From Ensifer sp. IC4062 (GTDB taxonomy: Bacteria; Pseudomonadota; Alphaproteobacteria; Rhizobiales; Rhizobiaceae), in assembly GCF_020193575.1 (NCBI RefSeq), contig NZ_JADYVD010000040.1, positions 1-64,000 of the forward strand: a stretch of DNA of 64,000 nt. Direction: 5' to 3'. Position 1 is the first letter of the stretch, and every line of letters begins with the position of its first letter. Below, one piece after another: positions 11,298-20,024 of the stretch. The position numbers and the translations under genes were made by a program. The notes below the pieces were generated by a model that was given only the letters and a program-made list of their open reading frames with translations, searched no databases and was not told the DNA's origin.

Positions 11298-11375
11298 ATG
11301 AACATGAACGACCGGGAAGACCCGGCATCCCAACTTCAGTCAGGAGGCGAACCAGGGGTTCGCGAAAAACCATGA
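11298..11375 (+). CDS. Possible 25-codon leader ORF coupled to sucA
   Basis: An ATG at 11298 (a second at 11304) opens a 25-codon frame whose TGA stop overlaps the sucA ATG as ATGA. No long in-frame start exists for sucA further upstream, so the overlap is real in sequence terms. A GGTGC/GCACC hairpin just before the leader ATG and the lack of a Shine-Dalgarno sequence argue against efficient initiation. It is listed as a candidate only: a translational-coupling leader or a chance frame. Confidence 0.3.
   Translation: MNMNDREDPASQLQSGGEPGVREKP
11347..11363 (+). promoter_or_regulatory. Hairpin between Shine-Dalgarno and sucA start
   Basis: AGGAGG at 11342-11347 lies 24 bases before the sucA ATG, too far for normal initiation. 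Between them GCGAACC-AGG-GGTTCGC forms a perfect 7-bp stem with a 3-base loop. If folded, it would bring AGGAGG to an effective distance of about 8 bases from the ATG. No other good ribosome-binding site is visible. Geometry is seen; function is inferred. Confidence 0.5.
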
Positions 11376-14368
11376 CAAGGCAAGAGGCCAACGAGCAATT
11401 CCAGCTCACATCGTTTCTGGATGGCGCCAATGCTGTTTATATCGAGCAGCTGTACGCGCGTTATGAAGCGGATCCGTCCTCCGTTTCGTCCGAATGGCAA
11501 TCCTTCTTCAAGGCGCTCGCCGACCGGCCGGAAGACGTTGTGAAGGCCGCCAAGGGCGCGTCCTGGAAAAAAAGCAACTGGCCGATCGCCGCCAATGGCG
11601 AACTCGTCTCCGCGCTCGACGGCGACTGGGGTGTCGTTGAGAAAGTCATCGAAAAGAAGGTCAAGGCCAAGGTCGAAGAAGTGGCCGCTGTCACCGGTGT
11701 CCCGGTCAGCGAAGCGGAGGTTCATCAGTCGACGCGCGATTCCGTCCGCGCCATCATGATGATCCGCGCCTACCGCATGCGCGGCCATCTGCACGCCAAG
11801 CTCGACCCGCTCGGCCTTGCTGATCCGGTCGAGGACTATGACGAACTTTCGCCGAAGTCGTACGGCTTCGAAGAGAAGGACTACGATCGCAAGATCTTCA
11901 TCGACAACGTGCTCGGCCTTGAATACGCGACTGTGCGCGAAATGGTCGAGATCCTCGAGCGGACTTATTGCTCGACGATGGGCGTCGAATTCATGCATAT
12001 GTCCAACCCCGAGGAGAAGGCCTGGATCCAGGCCCGTATCGAAGGTCCGGACAAGGGCGTCGAATTCACGCCCGAGGGCAAGCGGGCGATCCTGCAGAAG
12101 CTCGTCGAAGCCGAAGGCTTTGAGCAGTTCATCGACGTCAAGTACAAGGGCACCAAGCGCTTCGGCCTCGACGGCGGCGAGTCGCTGATCCCGGCGCTAG
12201 AGCAGATCATCAAGCGCGGCGGCCAGGAAGGCCTCAAGGAAATCGTTCTTGGCATGGCCCACCGCGGCCGCCTCAACGTACTTTCCCAGGTGATGGCCAA
12301 GCCGCATCGTGCGATCTTCCACGAGTTCAAGGGCGGCTCCTATGCGCCCGATGACGTGGAAGGCTCCGGCGACGTCAAATATCACCTCGGCGCTTCGTCC
12401 GACCGCGAGTTCGACGGCAACAAGGTGCACCTGTCGCTGACGGCGAACCCGTCTCATCTCGAGATCGTCAATCCGGTCGTCATGGGCAAGGCCCGTGCCA
12501 AGCAGGACCAGATGGCGACCGTGTTCGAGGGGGACATCATCCCGCTGCGCGAACGTGTCAAGGTCATGCCGCTTCTGCTGCATGGCGACGCGGCCTTCGC
12601 CGGCCAGGGCGTCATCGCAGAAATCCTCGGTCTCTCTGGTCTGCGCGGCCATCGCGTTGCAGGTACCGTGCACTTCATCATCAACAACCAGATCGGCTTC
12701 ACCACGAACCCGGCCTTCTCGCGCTCCTCGCCCTATCCGTCGGACGTGGCGAAGATGATCGAAGCCCCGATCTTCCACGTGAACGGCGATGACCCGGAAG
12801 CCGTTGTCTACGCGGCCAAGGTCGCGACCGAGTTCCGGATGAAGTTCCACAAGCCGGTCGTCGTTGACATGTTCTGCTACCGCCGCTTCGGCCACAACGA
12901 GGGCGACGAGCCGGCGTTCACGCAGCCGAAGATGTACAAGGCCATCCGCGCCCACAAGACGGTCGTCCAGCTCTATGCCGAACGGCTGATCGCCGAAGGT
13001 CTGATGACCGAAGGCGAAGTCGAGAAGATGAAGGCGGACTGGCGCGCCCATCTCGAGCAGGAGTTCGAGGCGGGGCAATCCTATAAGCCGAACAAGGCCG
13101 ACTGGCTCGACGGCGCCTGGTCGGGCCTGCGCACCGCCGACAACCAGGATGAGCAGCGCCGCGGCAAGACCTCGGTGCCGATGAAGCAGCTCAAGGAAGT
13201 CGGGCGCAAGATCTCGGAGATCCCGGCTGGCTTCAACGCCCACCGCACGATCCAGCGCTTCATGGAAAACCGCGCCAGCATGGTGCAGACCGGTGAGGGC
13301 ATCGACTGGGCAATGGCGGAAGCGCTCGCCTTTGGCACGCTCGTCACCGAGGGTACGAAGATCCGCCTTTCCGGCCAGGACTGCGAGCGCGGCACGTTCT
13401 CCCAGCGCCACTCGGTTCTTTATGATCAGCAGACGGAGGAGCGCTATATCCCGCTCGCCAACCTGTCGCCGACCCAGGCGCGTTACGAGGTCATCAACTC
13501 GATGCTCTCGGAAGAGGCGGTGCTCGGTTTCGAGTACGGCTATTCGCTTGCCCGCCCGAATGCGCTGACGCTGTGGGAAGCCCAGTTCGGCGACTTCGCC
13601 AACGGCGCGCAGGTCGTCTTCGACCAGTTCATCTCGTCCGGCGAACGCAAGTGGCTGCGCATGTCCGGCCTCGTCTGCCTGCTGCCGCACGGCTATGAAG
13701 GCCAGGGGCCGGAGCACTCCTCCGCACGCCTCGAACGCTTCCTGCAGCTCTGCGCCGAAGACAACATGCAGGTCGCCAACGTCACGACGCCGGCGAACTA
13801 CTTCCATATCCTGCGCCGCCAGGTGAAGCGCGACTTCCGCAAGCCGCTGATCCTGATGACGCCGAAATCGCTGCTCCGCCACAAGCGGGCGGTCTCCAGC
13901 CTTTCCGAAATGGCGGGCGAGAGCTCCTTCCACCGGCTGCTCTGGGACGATGCGGAAGTCATCAAGGACGGCCCGATCAAGTTGCAGAAGGATTCGAAGA
14001 TCCGCCGCGTCGTGCTCTGCACCGGCAAGGTCTATTACGACCTCCTCGAGGAGCGCGAGAAGCGCGGCATCGACGACATCTACCTGCTGCGCGTCGAACA
14101 GCTCTATCCGTTCCCGGCCAAGGCGCTTATCAACGAGCTCAGCCGCTTCCGCAATGCGGAGATGGTTTGGTGCCAGGAAGAGCCGAAGAACATGGGCGCC
14201 TGGTCGTTCATCGATCCCTACCTCGAATGGGTGCTCGCCCATATCGATGCCAAGTATCAGCGGGTGCGCTACACCGGCCGTCCGGCCGCCGCTTCGCCGG
14301 CAACCGGCCTGATGTCAAAGCACCTGGCGCAGCTTGCCGCCTTCCTCGAGGACGCGCTGGGGGGCTGA
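11372..14368 (+). CDS. sucA: 2-oxoglutarate dehydrogenase E1 component
   Basis: Thiamine-diphosphate-dependent decarboxylase of the 2-oxoglutarate dehydrogenase complex, 998 residues, the full length for the family. Visible landmarks are the N-terminal ANAVYIEQLYARYEADPSSV segment that binds E2, MAHRGRLNVL, the ThDP/Mg region HGDAAFAGQG through NNQIGFTTNP, and the C-terminal PHGYEGQGPEHSSARLERFL. It hands the succinyl group to SucB lipoate; LpdA reoxidises the lipoate. The translation start is unusual (see the hairpin and the possible leader ORF immediately upstream). Confidence 0.97.
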   Translation: MTRQEANEQFQLTSFLDGANAVYIEQLYARYEADPSSVSSEWQSFFKALADRPEDVVKAAKGASWKKSNWPIAANGELVSALDGDWGVVEKVIEKKVKAKVEEVAAVTGVPVSEAEVHQSTRDSVRAIMMIRAYRMRGHLHAKLDPLGLADPVEDYDELSPKSYGFEEKDYDRKIFIDNVLGLEYATVREMVEILERTYCSTMGVEFMHMSNPEEKAWIQARIEGPDKGVEFTPEGKRAILQKLVEAEGFEQFIDVKYKGTKRFGLDGGESLIPALEQIIKRGGQEGLKEIVLGMAHRGRLNVLSQVMAKPHRAIFHEFKGGSYAPDDVEGSGDVKYHLGASSDREFDGNKVHLSLTANPSHLEIVNPVVMGKARAKQDQMATVFEGDIIPLRERVKVMPLLLHGDAAFAGQGVIAEILGLSGLRGHRVAGTVHFIINNQIGFTTNPAFSRSSPYPSDVAKMIEAPIFHVNGDDPEAVVYAAKVATEFRMKFHKPVVVDMFCYRRFGHNEGDEPAFTQPKMYKAIRAHKTVVQLYAERLIAEGLMTEGEVEKMKADWRAHLEQEFEAGQSYKPNKADWLDGAWSGLRTADNQDEQRRGKTSVPMKQLKEVGRKISEIPAGFNAHRTIQRFMENRASMVQTGEGIDWAMAEALAFGTLVTEGTKIRLSGQDCERGTFSQRHSVLYDQQTEERYIPLANLSPTQARYEVINSMLSEEAVLGFEYGYSLARPNALTLWEAQFGDFANGAQVVFDQFISSGERKWLRMSGLVCLLPHGYEGQGPEHSSARLERFLQLCAEDNMQVANVTTPANYFHILRRQVKRDFRKPLILMTPKSLLRHKRAVSSLSEMAGESSFHRLLWDDAEVIKDGPIKLQKDSKIRRVVLCTGKVYYDLLEEREKRGIDDIYLLRVEQLYPFPAKALINELSRFRNAEMVWCQEEPKNMGAWSFIDPYLEWVLAHIDAKYQRVRYTGRPAAASPATGLMSKHLAQLAAFLEDALGG

Positions 14369-14395
14369 TCGGCTCCCCACGGCCTGCCAATCGCT

Positions 14396-14460
14396 GGAGC
14401 ACTTCGAGGAAAAGTGCGCAGCGGTTTTCCGTCCGGAAGTGCGTAACTCAAAGAGCTAGA
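14396..14460. repeat. Rhizobial small palindromic repeat between sucA and sucB
   Basis: This 65-bp element (GGAGCACTTCGAGGAAAAGTGC, loop, GGTTTTCCGTCCGGAAGTGCG) resembles the abundant intergenic repeat of rhizobial genomes whose typical form contains GGTTTTCCGTCCGGAA. Related but diverged copies lie at 20351-20424 and 62665-62712. It occupies most of the 123-bp sucA-sucB spacer, inside an operon, so it would be present in the mRNA as a folded element. Family assignment is from memory. Confidence 0.6.
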
Positions 14461-14491
14461 AAACAGATATCTGATCAACGGAACAAAAATC

Positions 14492-15739
14492 ATGGCAACA
14501 GAAATCCGCGTTCCCACTCTTGGCGAATCCGTCAGCGAAGCGACCGTCGGCACCTGGTTCAAGAAGGTCGGCGATGCAATCAAGGCCGACGAACCGATCC
14601 TCGAACTCGAGACCGACAAGGTAACGATCGAAGTTCCTGCACCGGCGGCCGGCACGCTCTCCGAAATCGTAGCGCAGGCGGGCGAGACCGTCGGCCTCGG
14701 CGCGTTGCTCGGCCAGATTGCCGAAGGCGCCGGTGCTGCCGCTGGCGCTGCTGCTCCGGCTCCGGCGGAGAAGAAGCCTGAACCCGCGGCTGTCGCTCCG
14801 GCCCCGCAGCCCGCCGCTGCCGCGCCGGCACAGCAGGCGCCGACGTCGATGCCGCCGGCTCCGGCTGCCGCCAAGCTCATCGCGGAAAGCAACCTCGCCG
14901 CCGAGCAGATCGACGGTTCCGGCAAGCGCGGCCAGGTGTTGAAGGGTGACGTGATCGCCGCTCTCGCCAAGGGCGTTTCCGCTCCCGCCGCCGAACCGGC
15001 GAAGGTCCAGGCCCGTGCGCCGGCGCCGGCAGAGGACGCCGTCCGCGAAGAGCGGGTCAAGATGACGCGGCTGCGCCAGACGATTGCCAAGCGCCTCAAG
15101 GACGCGCAGAACACCGCCGCCATGCTCACCACCTACAACGAGGTGGACATGAGCGCGGTGATGAGCTTGCGCAACAAATACAAGGACATTTTCGAGAAGA
15201 AGCACGGCGTCAAGCTTGGCTTTATGGGCTTCTTCACTAAGGCCGTCACGCATGCGCTGAAGGAACTGCCGGCGGTCAATGCCGAGATCGACGGCACCGA
15301 CGTCATCTACAAGAACTTCTGCCACATCGGCGTTGCGGTCGGCACCGACAAGGGCCTTGTCGTGCCGGTCGTGCGCGATGCCGACCAGATGTCGATCGCC
15401 GAGATCGAGAAGGAAATCGGTCGCCTCGGCAAGGCCGCCCGCGATGGTGCGCTGTCGATGGCCGATATGCAGGGCGGCACCTTCACCATCTCCAACGGCG
15501 GTGTCTATGGCTCGCTGATGTCTTCGCCGATCCTCAACGCGCCGCAGTCGGGCATCCTCGGCATGCACAAGATCCAGGACCGCCCGGTTGCAATCGGCGG
15601 GCAGGTCGTCATTCGGCCGATGATGTATCTCGCCCTCTCCTACGATCACCGTATCGTCGACGGCAAGGAAGCGGTTACCTTCCTCGTGCGCGTCAAGGAG
15701 AGCCTTGAAGATCCGGAACGCCTGGTGCTCGATCTCTAA
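14492..15739 (+). CDS. sucB: Dihydrolipoyllysine succinyltransferase (E2)
   Basis: Core of the 2-oxoglutarate dehydrogenase complex, 415 residues. Domains in order: one lipoyl domain with lipoyl lysine K43 in [14 protein letters not shown], a long Ala/Pro linker (about 80-130), the peripheral subunit-binding domain ([22 protein letters not shown]), a second linker and the catalytic domain ending in [12 protein letters not shown] (catalytic H386, D390). It transfers the succinyl group to CoA. It ends the mdh-suc operon: an intrinsic terminator begins 4 bp after the stop. Confidence 0.97.
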   Translation: MATEIRVPTLGESVSEATVGTWFKKVGDAIKADEPILELETDKVTIEVPAPAAGTLSEIVAQAGETVGLGALLGQIAEGAGAAAGAAAPAPAEKKPEPAAVAPAPQPAAAAPAQQAPTSMPPAPAAAKLIAESNLAAEQIDGSGKRGQVLKGDVIAALAKGVSAPAAEPAKVQARAPAPAEDAVREERVKMTRLRQTIAKRLKDAQNTAAMLTTYNEVDMSAVMSLRNKYKDIFEKKHGVKLGFMGFFTKAVTHALKELPAVNAEIDGTDVIYKNFCHIGVAVGTDKGLVVPVVRDADQMSIAEIEKEIGRLGKAARDGALSMADMQGGTFTISNGGVYGSLMSSPILNAPQSGILGMHKIQDRPVAIGGQVVIRPMMYLALSYDHRIVDGKEAVTFLVRVKESLEDPERLVLDL

Positions 15740-15742
15740 GAC

Positions 15743-15766
15743 AAGCGGGGGCGAAAGCCCCCGCTT
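15743..15766 (+). terminator. Intrinsic terminator of mdh-sucCDAB
   Basis: AAGCGGGGGC-GAAA-GCCCCCGCTT is a perfect 10-bp stem closed by a GAAA tetraloop and followed by CTTCTTCTC. It starts 4 bp after the sucB stop and 20 bp before the next gene, so it separates the operon from the downstream accessory genes. Confidence 0.85.
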
Positions 15767-15785
15767 CTTCTCGTGGGATGCGCGG

Positions 15786-16175
15786 ATGTCGTTGGAACTG
15801 AGCTACCTCCTGTGGAGCGCCGTGCTGGCCTTCGTCTACATGATGGCGCAGGCGGGCGCCTATCGCCTGCAGAACGGGCTCGTCGAGGCGGATCCCAACC
15901 GGGACGTTCAGCCGCCGCCGGATGTCTTTACGGCACGCGCGACGCGGGCGCTTCGCAATTTCCACGAGACCTATCCGATCTTCATCGTGCTCGTCGTCGT
16001 GACGGAGTTCACGGGGCGCGACGGACCGCTGACCGGCTGGGGAGCGGCGATTTGGTTCTGGGCGAGGGCAGCCTACCTGCCGATCTATGTCGGTGGTCTG
16101 GGCCTGGTTCGCTCTGCAGTGTGGGGTGTGTCCGCTATCGGGCTTGCCCTGATATTTGCAGGCATCGCGATCTAG
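15786..16175 (+). CDS. MAPEG family membrane protein
   Basis: A 129-residue integral membrane protein with about four hydrophobic segments. The pattern around ATRALRNFHETYPIFIVLVVVTEF (about 58-81) is the conserved core of bacterial MAPEG proteins (relatives of microsomal glutathione transferases). Bacterial members of this short type mostly have no known substrate. It starts soon after the sucB terminator, at ATG 15786, where the homology begins, and precedes a VOC gene by 14 bp, so the two are probably co-transcribed. Confidence 0.85.
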   Translation: MSLELSYLLWSAVLAFVYMMAQAGAYRLQNGLVEADPNRDVQPPPDVFTARATRALRNFHETYPIFIVLVVVTEFTGRDGPLTGWGAAIWFWARAAYLPIYVGGLGLVRSAVWGVSAIGLALIFAGIAI

Positions 16176-16189
16176 AAGGAGGACGAAGC

Positions 16190-16615
16190 ATGGCATCCGC
16201 ACCGAATATTCCACCCATCCAGGCTCATATCTGCGTCAAGGACGGCCTTGCCGCCATCGCCTTTTACGAAAAGGCATTCGGCGCCGTGAACACGTTTCAC
16301 CAGATGGCTGACGACGGCAAGCGCGTCATGCATGCCAATCTCGCCCTCTTCGGCGGCGAGATCATGCTGCATGACGAGTTCCCGGAGTTCGGAATGAGCA
16401 TCAGCTCGCCCAATACCGCGGGTGGCGCCAGCGTCGCGATCAATATCAACGTCCCGAAGGCGGACGACGTCGATCAGGCCTATGCCAAGGCGATGGCTGC
16501 CGGAGCATCGACAGTGATGGAGCCGCAGGATACGTTCTGGCAAGCACGCTATGCGCGCATCCAGGATCCCTTCGGCCATATCTGGGCCTTCAACGCACCG
16601 GTCGCAAAGTCATGA
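16190..16615 (+). CDS. VOC (glyoxalase/PhnB-like) family protein
   Basis: The 141-residue protein has the vicinal-oxygen-chelate fold signature: QAHICVKDGLAAIAFYEKAFGA at the N terminus, MHANLALFGGEIMLHDE in the middle, and RYARIQDPFGHIWAF at the end. The arrangement is closer to PhnB-like proteins than to glyoxalase I. No substrate can be assigned. AAGGAGGA lies a few bases before the ATG. Its stop overlaps the start of the LysE exporter gene (ATGA), so they are translationally coupled. Confidence 0.88.
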   Translation: MASAPNIPPIQAHICVKDGLAAIAFYEKAFGAVNTFHQMADDGKRVMHANLALFGGEIMLHDEFPEFGMSISSPNTAGGASVAININVPKADDVDQAYAKAMAAGASTVMEPQDTFWQARYARIQDPFGHIWAFNAPVAKS

Positions 16616-17250
16616 GCCACTATCTGATCGAACTCGCATCGCTGATGGCGATCTTCTCCTTCGCCATCGTCTCGCCCGGCGCAGATCTCGCTATGGTGAT
16701 GCGGCAGTCGCTGGTGCATGGACGCCGTCAGGCTATCATCACATCCGTCGGCATCGGCACGTCGCTGATGTTTCACGTTACCTACACCATTCTCGGCCTG
16801 GGGCTGATCATTTCCCAGTCGATCTATCTGTTCAACATCGTCAAGTGGTGCGGCGTCGCCTACCTCATCTATATCGGCATCAAGGCGCTTCGCGCCCACC
16901 AGACGGAGGTCACGGTCGATGCGGGCGAGGCCAGGGTTGGCAGCGAGCAGTCGGCGGCGAAAGCCTTTGGGCTCGGCTTTGCCGCCAATGCGCTCAACCC
17001 GAAGGCGGTGTTTTTCTTCCTGTCGATCTTCTCGACGGTCGTGAGCGCCCATACGCCGATGGGGATCAAGTTCGGCTACGGTCTCGTCATGGCAAGCTGC
17101 CTGGTCCTCTGGTTCGTCGGCGTCAGCCTGTTCATGACGACGCCGCGCATGCGGACTGCTTTCACCCGGGCGAGCAAGTGGATCGACCGGGCAAGCGGCG
17201 TGGTCTTTATCGGCCTCGGGTTGAAACTTGCGACGGAGAAGGCTGCCTGA
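16612..17250 (+). CDS. LysE/RhtB family amino-acid exporter
   Basis: A 212-residue transporter with six hydrophobic segments and the family motif SPGADLAMVMRQSLVHGRRQAI near the N terminus, plus FAANALNPKAVFFFLSIF in the middle. Members export amino acids or homoserine (lactones); the substrate here is unknown. The start overlaps the VOC gene stop by four bases, and the next gene, a secreted protein, starts 2 bp after its stop. Confidence 0.9.
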   Translation: MSHYLIELASLMAIFSFAIVSPGADLAMVMRQSLVHGRRQAIITSVGIGTSLMFHVTYTILGLGLIISQSIYLFNIVKWCGVAYLIYIGIKALRAHQTEVTVDAGEARVGSEQSAAKAFGLGFAANALNPKAVFFFLSIFSTVVSAHTPMGIKFGYGLVMASCLVLWFVGVSLFMTTPRMRTAFTRASKWIDRASGVVFIGLGLKLATEKAA

Positions 17251-17252
17251 CG

Positions 17253-17756
17253 ATGACGGTCCGGAACGCTCTCCTCGCTTCGCTTGCGACCATTCTGGCG
17301 GCCGCACCCGCCTTTGCGCACGAGTGCCTCCAGGCGCATGCGATCTATGCCGACCCTGCTGGCACCTACGAGTTGCGGTTCGAGCCGGTCGGCTCGGAAA
17401 GCGCCGTCACCAGCAATCACTTCAAGGTCAAGATCGGCAAGACCCGTGTGTCCCTTGACGGTGTTGTGATGCAATCCGGCGAGCCGCTGCGCGCGAACGG
17501 GATCGTCATGCATGATTGCCCGACAGGCGACGTCACTGGCGCGGAGCTTGAGGCCTGCACGGTCTGGGAGGGCGTGATCTACACGGTCGACAAGGCCGGC
17601 CGCATCGGCCTGCTTCAGGCGGAGGACGCCCCGGCGGCCGAGCAAATCCTGCTCCCCGGTTTCGGCCCATCGCTGCGCACATCGAGCGCCTGGGGCGAGG
17701 GCAAGGCGAACGCCGACAGCTCCGACATCTTTGAGTTCAAGGGATGCGCCGCATGA
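17253..17756 (+). CDS. Secreted hypothetical protein
   Basis: A 167-residue protein with a signal peptide (residues 1-22, cleavage near AFAHE) and five Cys in the mature part (ECL, HDC, EAC and KGC contexts) that could form disulfides in the periplasm. I do not recognise the family. It begins 2 bp after the LysE gene and its TGA overlaps the ATG of the SDR gene, so it belongs to the same short operon. Part of this frame runs antisense-free and shows normal high-GC codon bias. Confidence 0.75.
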   Translation: MTVRNALLASLATILAAAPAFAHECLQAHAIYADPAGTYELRFEPVGSESAVTSNHFKVKIGKTRVSLDGVVMQSGEPLRANGIVMHDCPTGDVTGAELEACTVWEGVIYTVDKAGRIGLLQAEDAPAAEQILLPGFGPSLRTSSAWGEGKANADSSDIFEFKGCAA

Positions 17757-18505
17757 GCGACGGGCGCGTGCTTCTCGTCACGGGCGGCAGTCGCGGCATA
17801 GGTGCCGCCGTCTGCGTCGCAGCGGCAAGCGAAGGCTGGCGCGTCGCCGTCAATTATGCCTCGAACCGGCAGGCCGCCGGTGAGGTGGTTCGTAAGGTCG
17901 AGGCAGCGGGCAGTGCCGCAATCGCTATCGAGGGAGACGTCGGTTCGGAAGCCGGCGTGAAGGCGATCTTCTCCGCCGTCGATTCTGCCTTCGGCCGCCT
18001 CGATGGGCTCGTCAACAATGCCGGCATCGTCGGCCGGCCACAACGCATCGATGAGATTTCGCCGGAACGGCTGGACCGCATGTTCCGTGTCAACGTAACC
18101 GGATCTATCCGCTGCGCGGCCGAAGCGGTGCTCAGGATGTCGACCCGTTACAGCGGGCGCGGCGGTTCGATCGTCAATCTTTCCTCCATCGCGGCCGTGC
18201 TCGGCGCGCCGGGGCAATATGTCGACTATGCCGCGGCAAAGGGCGCGATCGACACCTTCACCGTTGGCCTGGCGCGTGAGGTGGCGGCGGAGGGCATTCG
18301 CGTAAATGCGGTGCGTCCCGGCATCATCGACACGGACATTCACGCCTCCGGCGGACTGCCGGGCCGCGCCCGCGACATGGCGCCCTCGATCCCTGTGGAA
18401 CGTCCCGGCACGGCCGCCGAAGTTGCCGATGCAATTCTCTATCTCCTGTCGGATAAGGCGACCTATGTGACGGGGGCAATTCTCAACGTCAGCGGCGGTC
18501 GGTAA
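17753..18505 (+). CDS. SDR family oxidoreductase
   Basis: Classical short-chain dehydrogenase, 250 residues. It has the NAD(P)-binding TGGSRGIGAA motif near residue 10, NNAG (structural), the catalytic serine region SIVNLSS and YAAAK (Tyr-x-x-x-Lys). The C terminus VTGAILNVSGGR is typical of the FabG-like group. The substrate is unknown. The ATGA overlap with the preceding gene selects 17753; an in-frame ATG at 17744 would add three residues. lpdA starts 24 bp downstream and could share the transcript. Confidence 0.9.
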   Translation: MSDGRVLLVTGGSRGIGAAVCVAAASEGWRVAVNYASNRQAAGEVVRKVEAAGSAAIAIEGDVGSEAGVKAIFSAVDSAFGRLDGLVNNAGIVGRPQRIDEISPERLDRMFRVNVTGSIRCAAEAVLRMSTRYSGRGGSIVNLSSIAAVLGAPGQYVDYAAAKGAIDTFTVGLAREVAAEGIRVNAVRPGIIDTDIHASGGLPGRARDMAPSIPVERPGTAAEVADAILYLLSDKATYVTGAILNVSGGR

Positions 18506-18529
18506 CCGCGCTGAAGCAAGGATTATCAA

Positions 18530-19936
18530 ATGGCTTATGATCTCATCGTTATCGGAAGTGGCCCCGGCGGCTATGTATGCGCCATCAAGGCGGCGCAACT
18601 GGGCATGAAGGTTGCCGTGGTCGAAAAGCGCAGCACCTACGGCGGCACCTGCCTCAACGTCGGCTGCATTCCCTCCAAGGCGCTGCTGCACGCTTCCGAG
18701 ATGTTCCATCACGCACAGCACGGACTCGATGCGCTGGGCGTGGAGGTCGCAAGCCCGAAGCTCAATCTCGAAAAGATGATGGCCCACAAGGACGCGACCG
18801 TTAAGTCGAACGTCGACGGCGTCGCGTTCCTGTTCAAGAAGAACAAGATCGACGGCTTCCAGGGCCTGGGCAAGGTCCTAGGGCAGGGCAAGGTCTCCGT
18901 CACCAACGACAAGGGCGAGGAGCAGGTTCTCGAAGCGAAGAACATCGTCATCGCCACTGGATCCGACGTCGCCGGCATTCCGGGCGTCGAGTTCGAGTTC
19001 GATGAGAAGGTCATCATCTCGTCGGACGGCGCGATCAAGCTGGAAAAGGTTCCTGAGAGCATGATCGTCGTCGGCGGCGGCGTCATCGGCCTCGAGCTCG
19101 GCTCCGTCTGGGCGCGCCTTGGCGCCAAGGTGACGGTGGTCGAATTCCTCGACACGATCCTCGGCGGCATGGACGGCGAGGTTGCCAAGCAGCTCCACCG
19201 GACGCTGACGAAGCAGGGCATCGACATCAAGCTTGGCGCGAAGGTTACCGGTGTTGCAAAGCCCGGCAGTGGCGCGAGAGTCACCTTCGAGCCGGTCAAG
19301 GGCGGTGAAGCCACCACGCTCGACGCGGATGTTGTGCTGGTCGCGACCGGCCGCAAGCCCTGCACGGAGAATATGGGTCTCGCGAAGGCAGGCGTCGTGC
19401 TCGACTCGCGCGGCCGCATCGAGATCGACCGTCACTTCCAGACGAGCATCACCGGCGTCTACGCGATCGGCGACGTCGTGCGCGGGCCGATGCTCGCCCA
19501 CAAGGCCGAGGACGAGGGCGTGGCCGTGGCGGAAATCATTGCCGGTCAGGCCGGCCACGTGAACTACGACGTCATTCCGGGCGTCGTCTACACTCAGCCG
19601 GAGGTCGCTTCCGTCGGCAAGACCGAGGAGGAGCTGAAGGCTGCGGGCGTCGCCTACAAGGTCGGCAAGTTCCCCTTTACCGCCAACGGCCGCGCCCGCG
19701 CGATGCTTCAGACGGACGGCTTCGTGAAGATTCTCGCCGAGAAGGAGACGGATCGCGTGCTCGGTGGCCATATCATCGGCTTCGGCGCCGGCGAGATGAT
19801 CCACGAGATCGCAGTGCTGATGGAATTCGGCGGTTCGTCGGAAGACCTCGGCCGCACCTGCCATGCCCATCCGACCATGTCGGAAGCGGTCAAGGAAGCG
19901 GCTCTCGCCACCTTCTTCAAGCCGATCCACATGTGA
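18530..19936 (+). CDS. lpdA: Dihydrolipoyl dehydrogenase (E3)
   Basis: Flavoprotein that reoxidises dihydrolipoyl groups of SucB with NAD. The 468-residue protein has FAD motif GSGPGG (9-14), redox disulfide C41/C46 (GGTCLNVGCIPSK), NAD motif GGGVIGLELGS and the catalytic H447-x-x-x-x-E452 pair in HAHPTMSEA. The length is normal. Position downstream of the suc genes supports assignment to the 2-oxoglutarate dehydrogenase complex. A GC hairpin without a T-tract follows the stop. Confidence 0.96.
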   Translation: MAYDLIVIGSGPGGYVCAIKAAQLGMKVAVVEKRSTYGGTCLNVGCIPSKALLHASEMFHHAQHGLDALGVEVASPKLNLEKMMAHKDATVKSNVDGVAFLFKKNKIDGFQGLGKVLGQGKVSVTNDKGEEQVLEAKNIVIATGSDVAGIPGVEFEFDEKVIISSDGAIKLEKVPESMIVVGGGVIGLELGSVWARLGAKVTVVEFLDTILGGMDGEVAKQLHRTLTKQGIDIKLGAKVTGVAKPGSGARVTFEPVKGGEATTLDADVVLVATGRKPCTENMGLAKAGVVLDSRGRIEIDRHFQTSITGVYAIGDVVRGPMLAHKAEDEGVAVAEIIAGQAGHVNYDVIPGVVYTQPEVASVGKTEEELKAAGVAYKVGKFPFTANGRARAMLQTDGFVKILAEKETDRVLGGHIIGFGAGEMIHEIAVLMEFGGSSEDLGRTCHAHPTMSEAVKEAALATFFKPIHM

Positions 19937-19941
19937 CAATT

Positions 19942-19974
19942 GGCCAGGGGGCTGCGACAAGCCGCCCCCCTGCC
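19942..19974 (+). terminator. Hairpin after lpdA, probable transcription end
   Basis: CAGGGGGC and GCCCCCCTG, with a loop of about ten bases, form a strong GC stem 6 bp after the lpdA stop. There is no run of T after it, so termination efficiency is uncertain. Confidence 0.5.
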
Positions 19975-20024
19975 ATGCGCCGCCACTCGGCGCGAACATG
20001 AGCGAGCCCACATGAGGATCGTTC

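Noticed and set aside
12197..14242. 681-codon open frame antisense to sucA
   Set aside because: Lies wholly opposite conserved sucA sequence; composition is that of a reverse-strand shadow.
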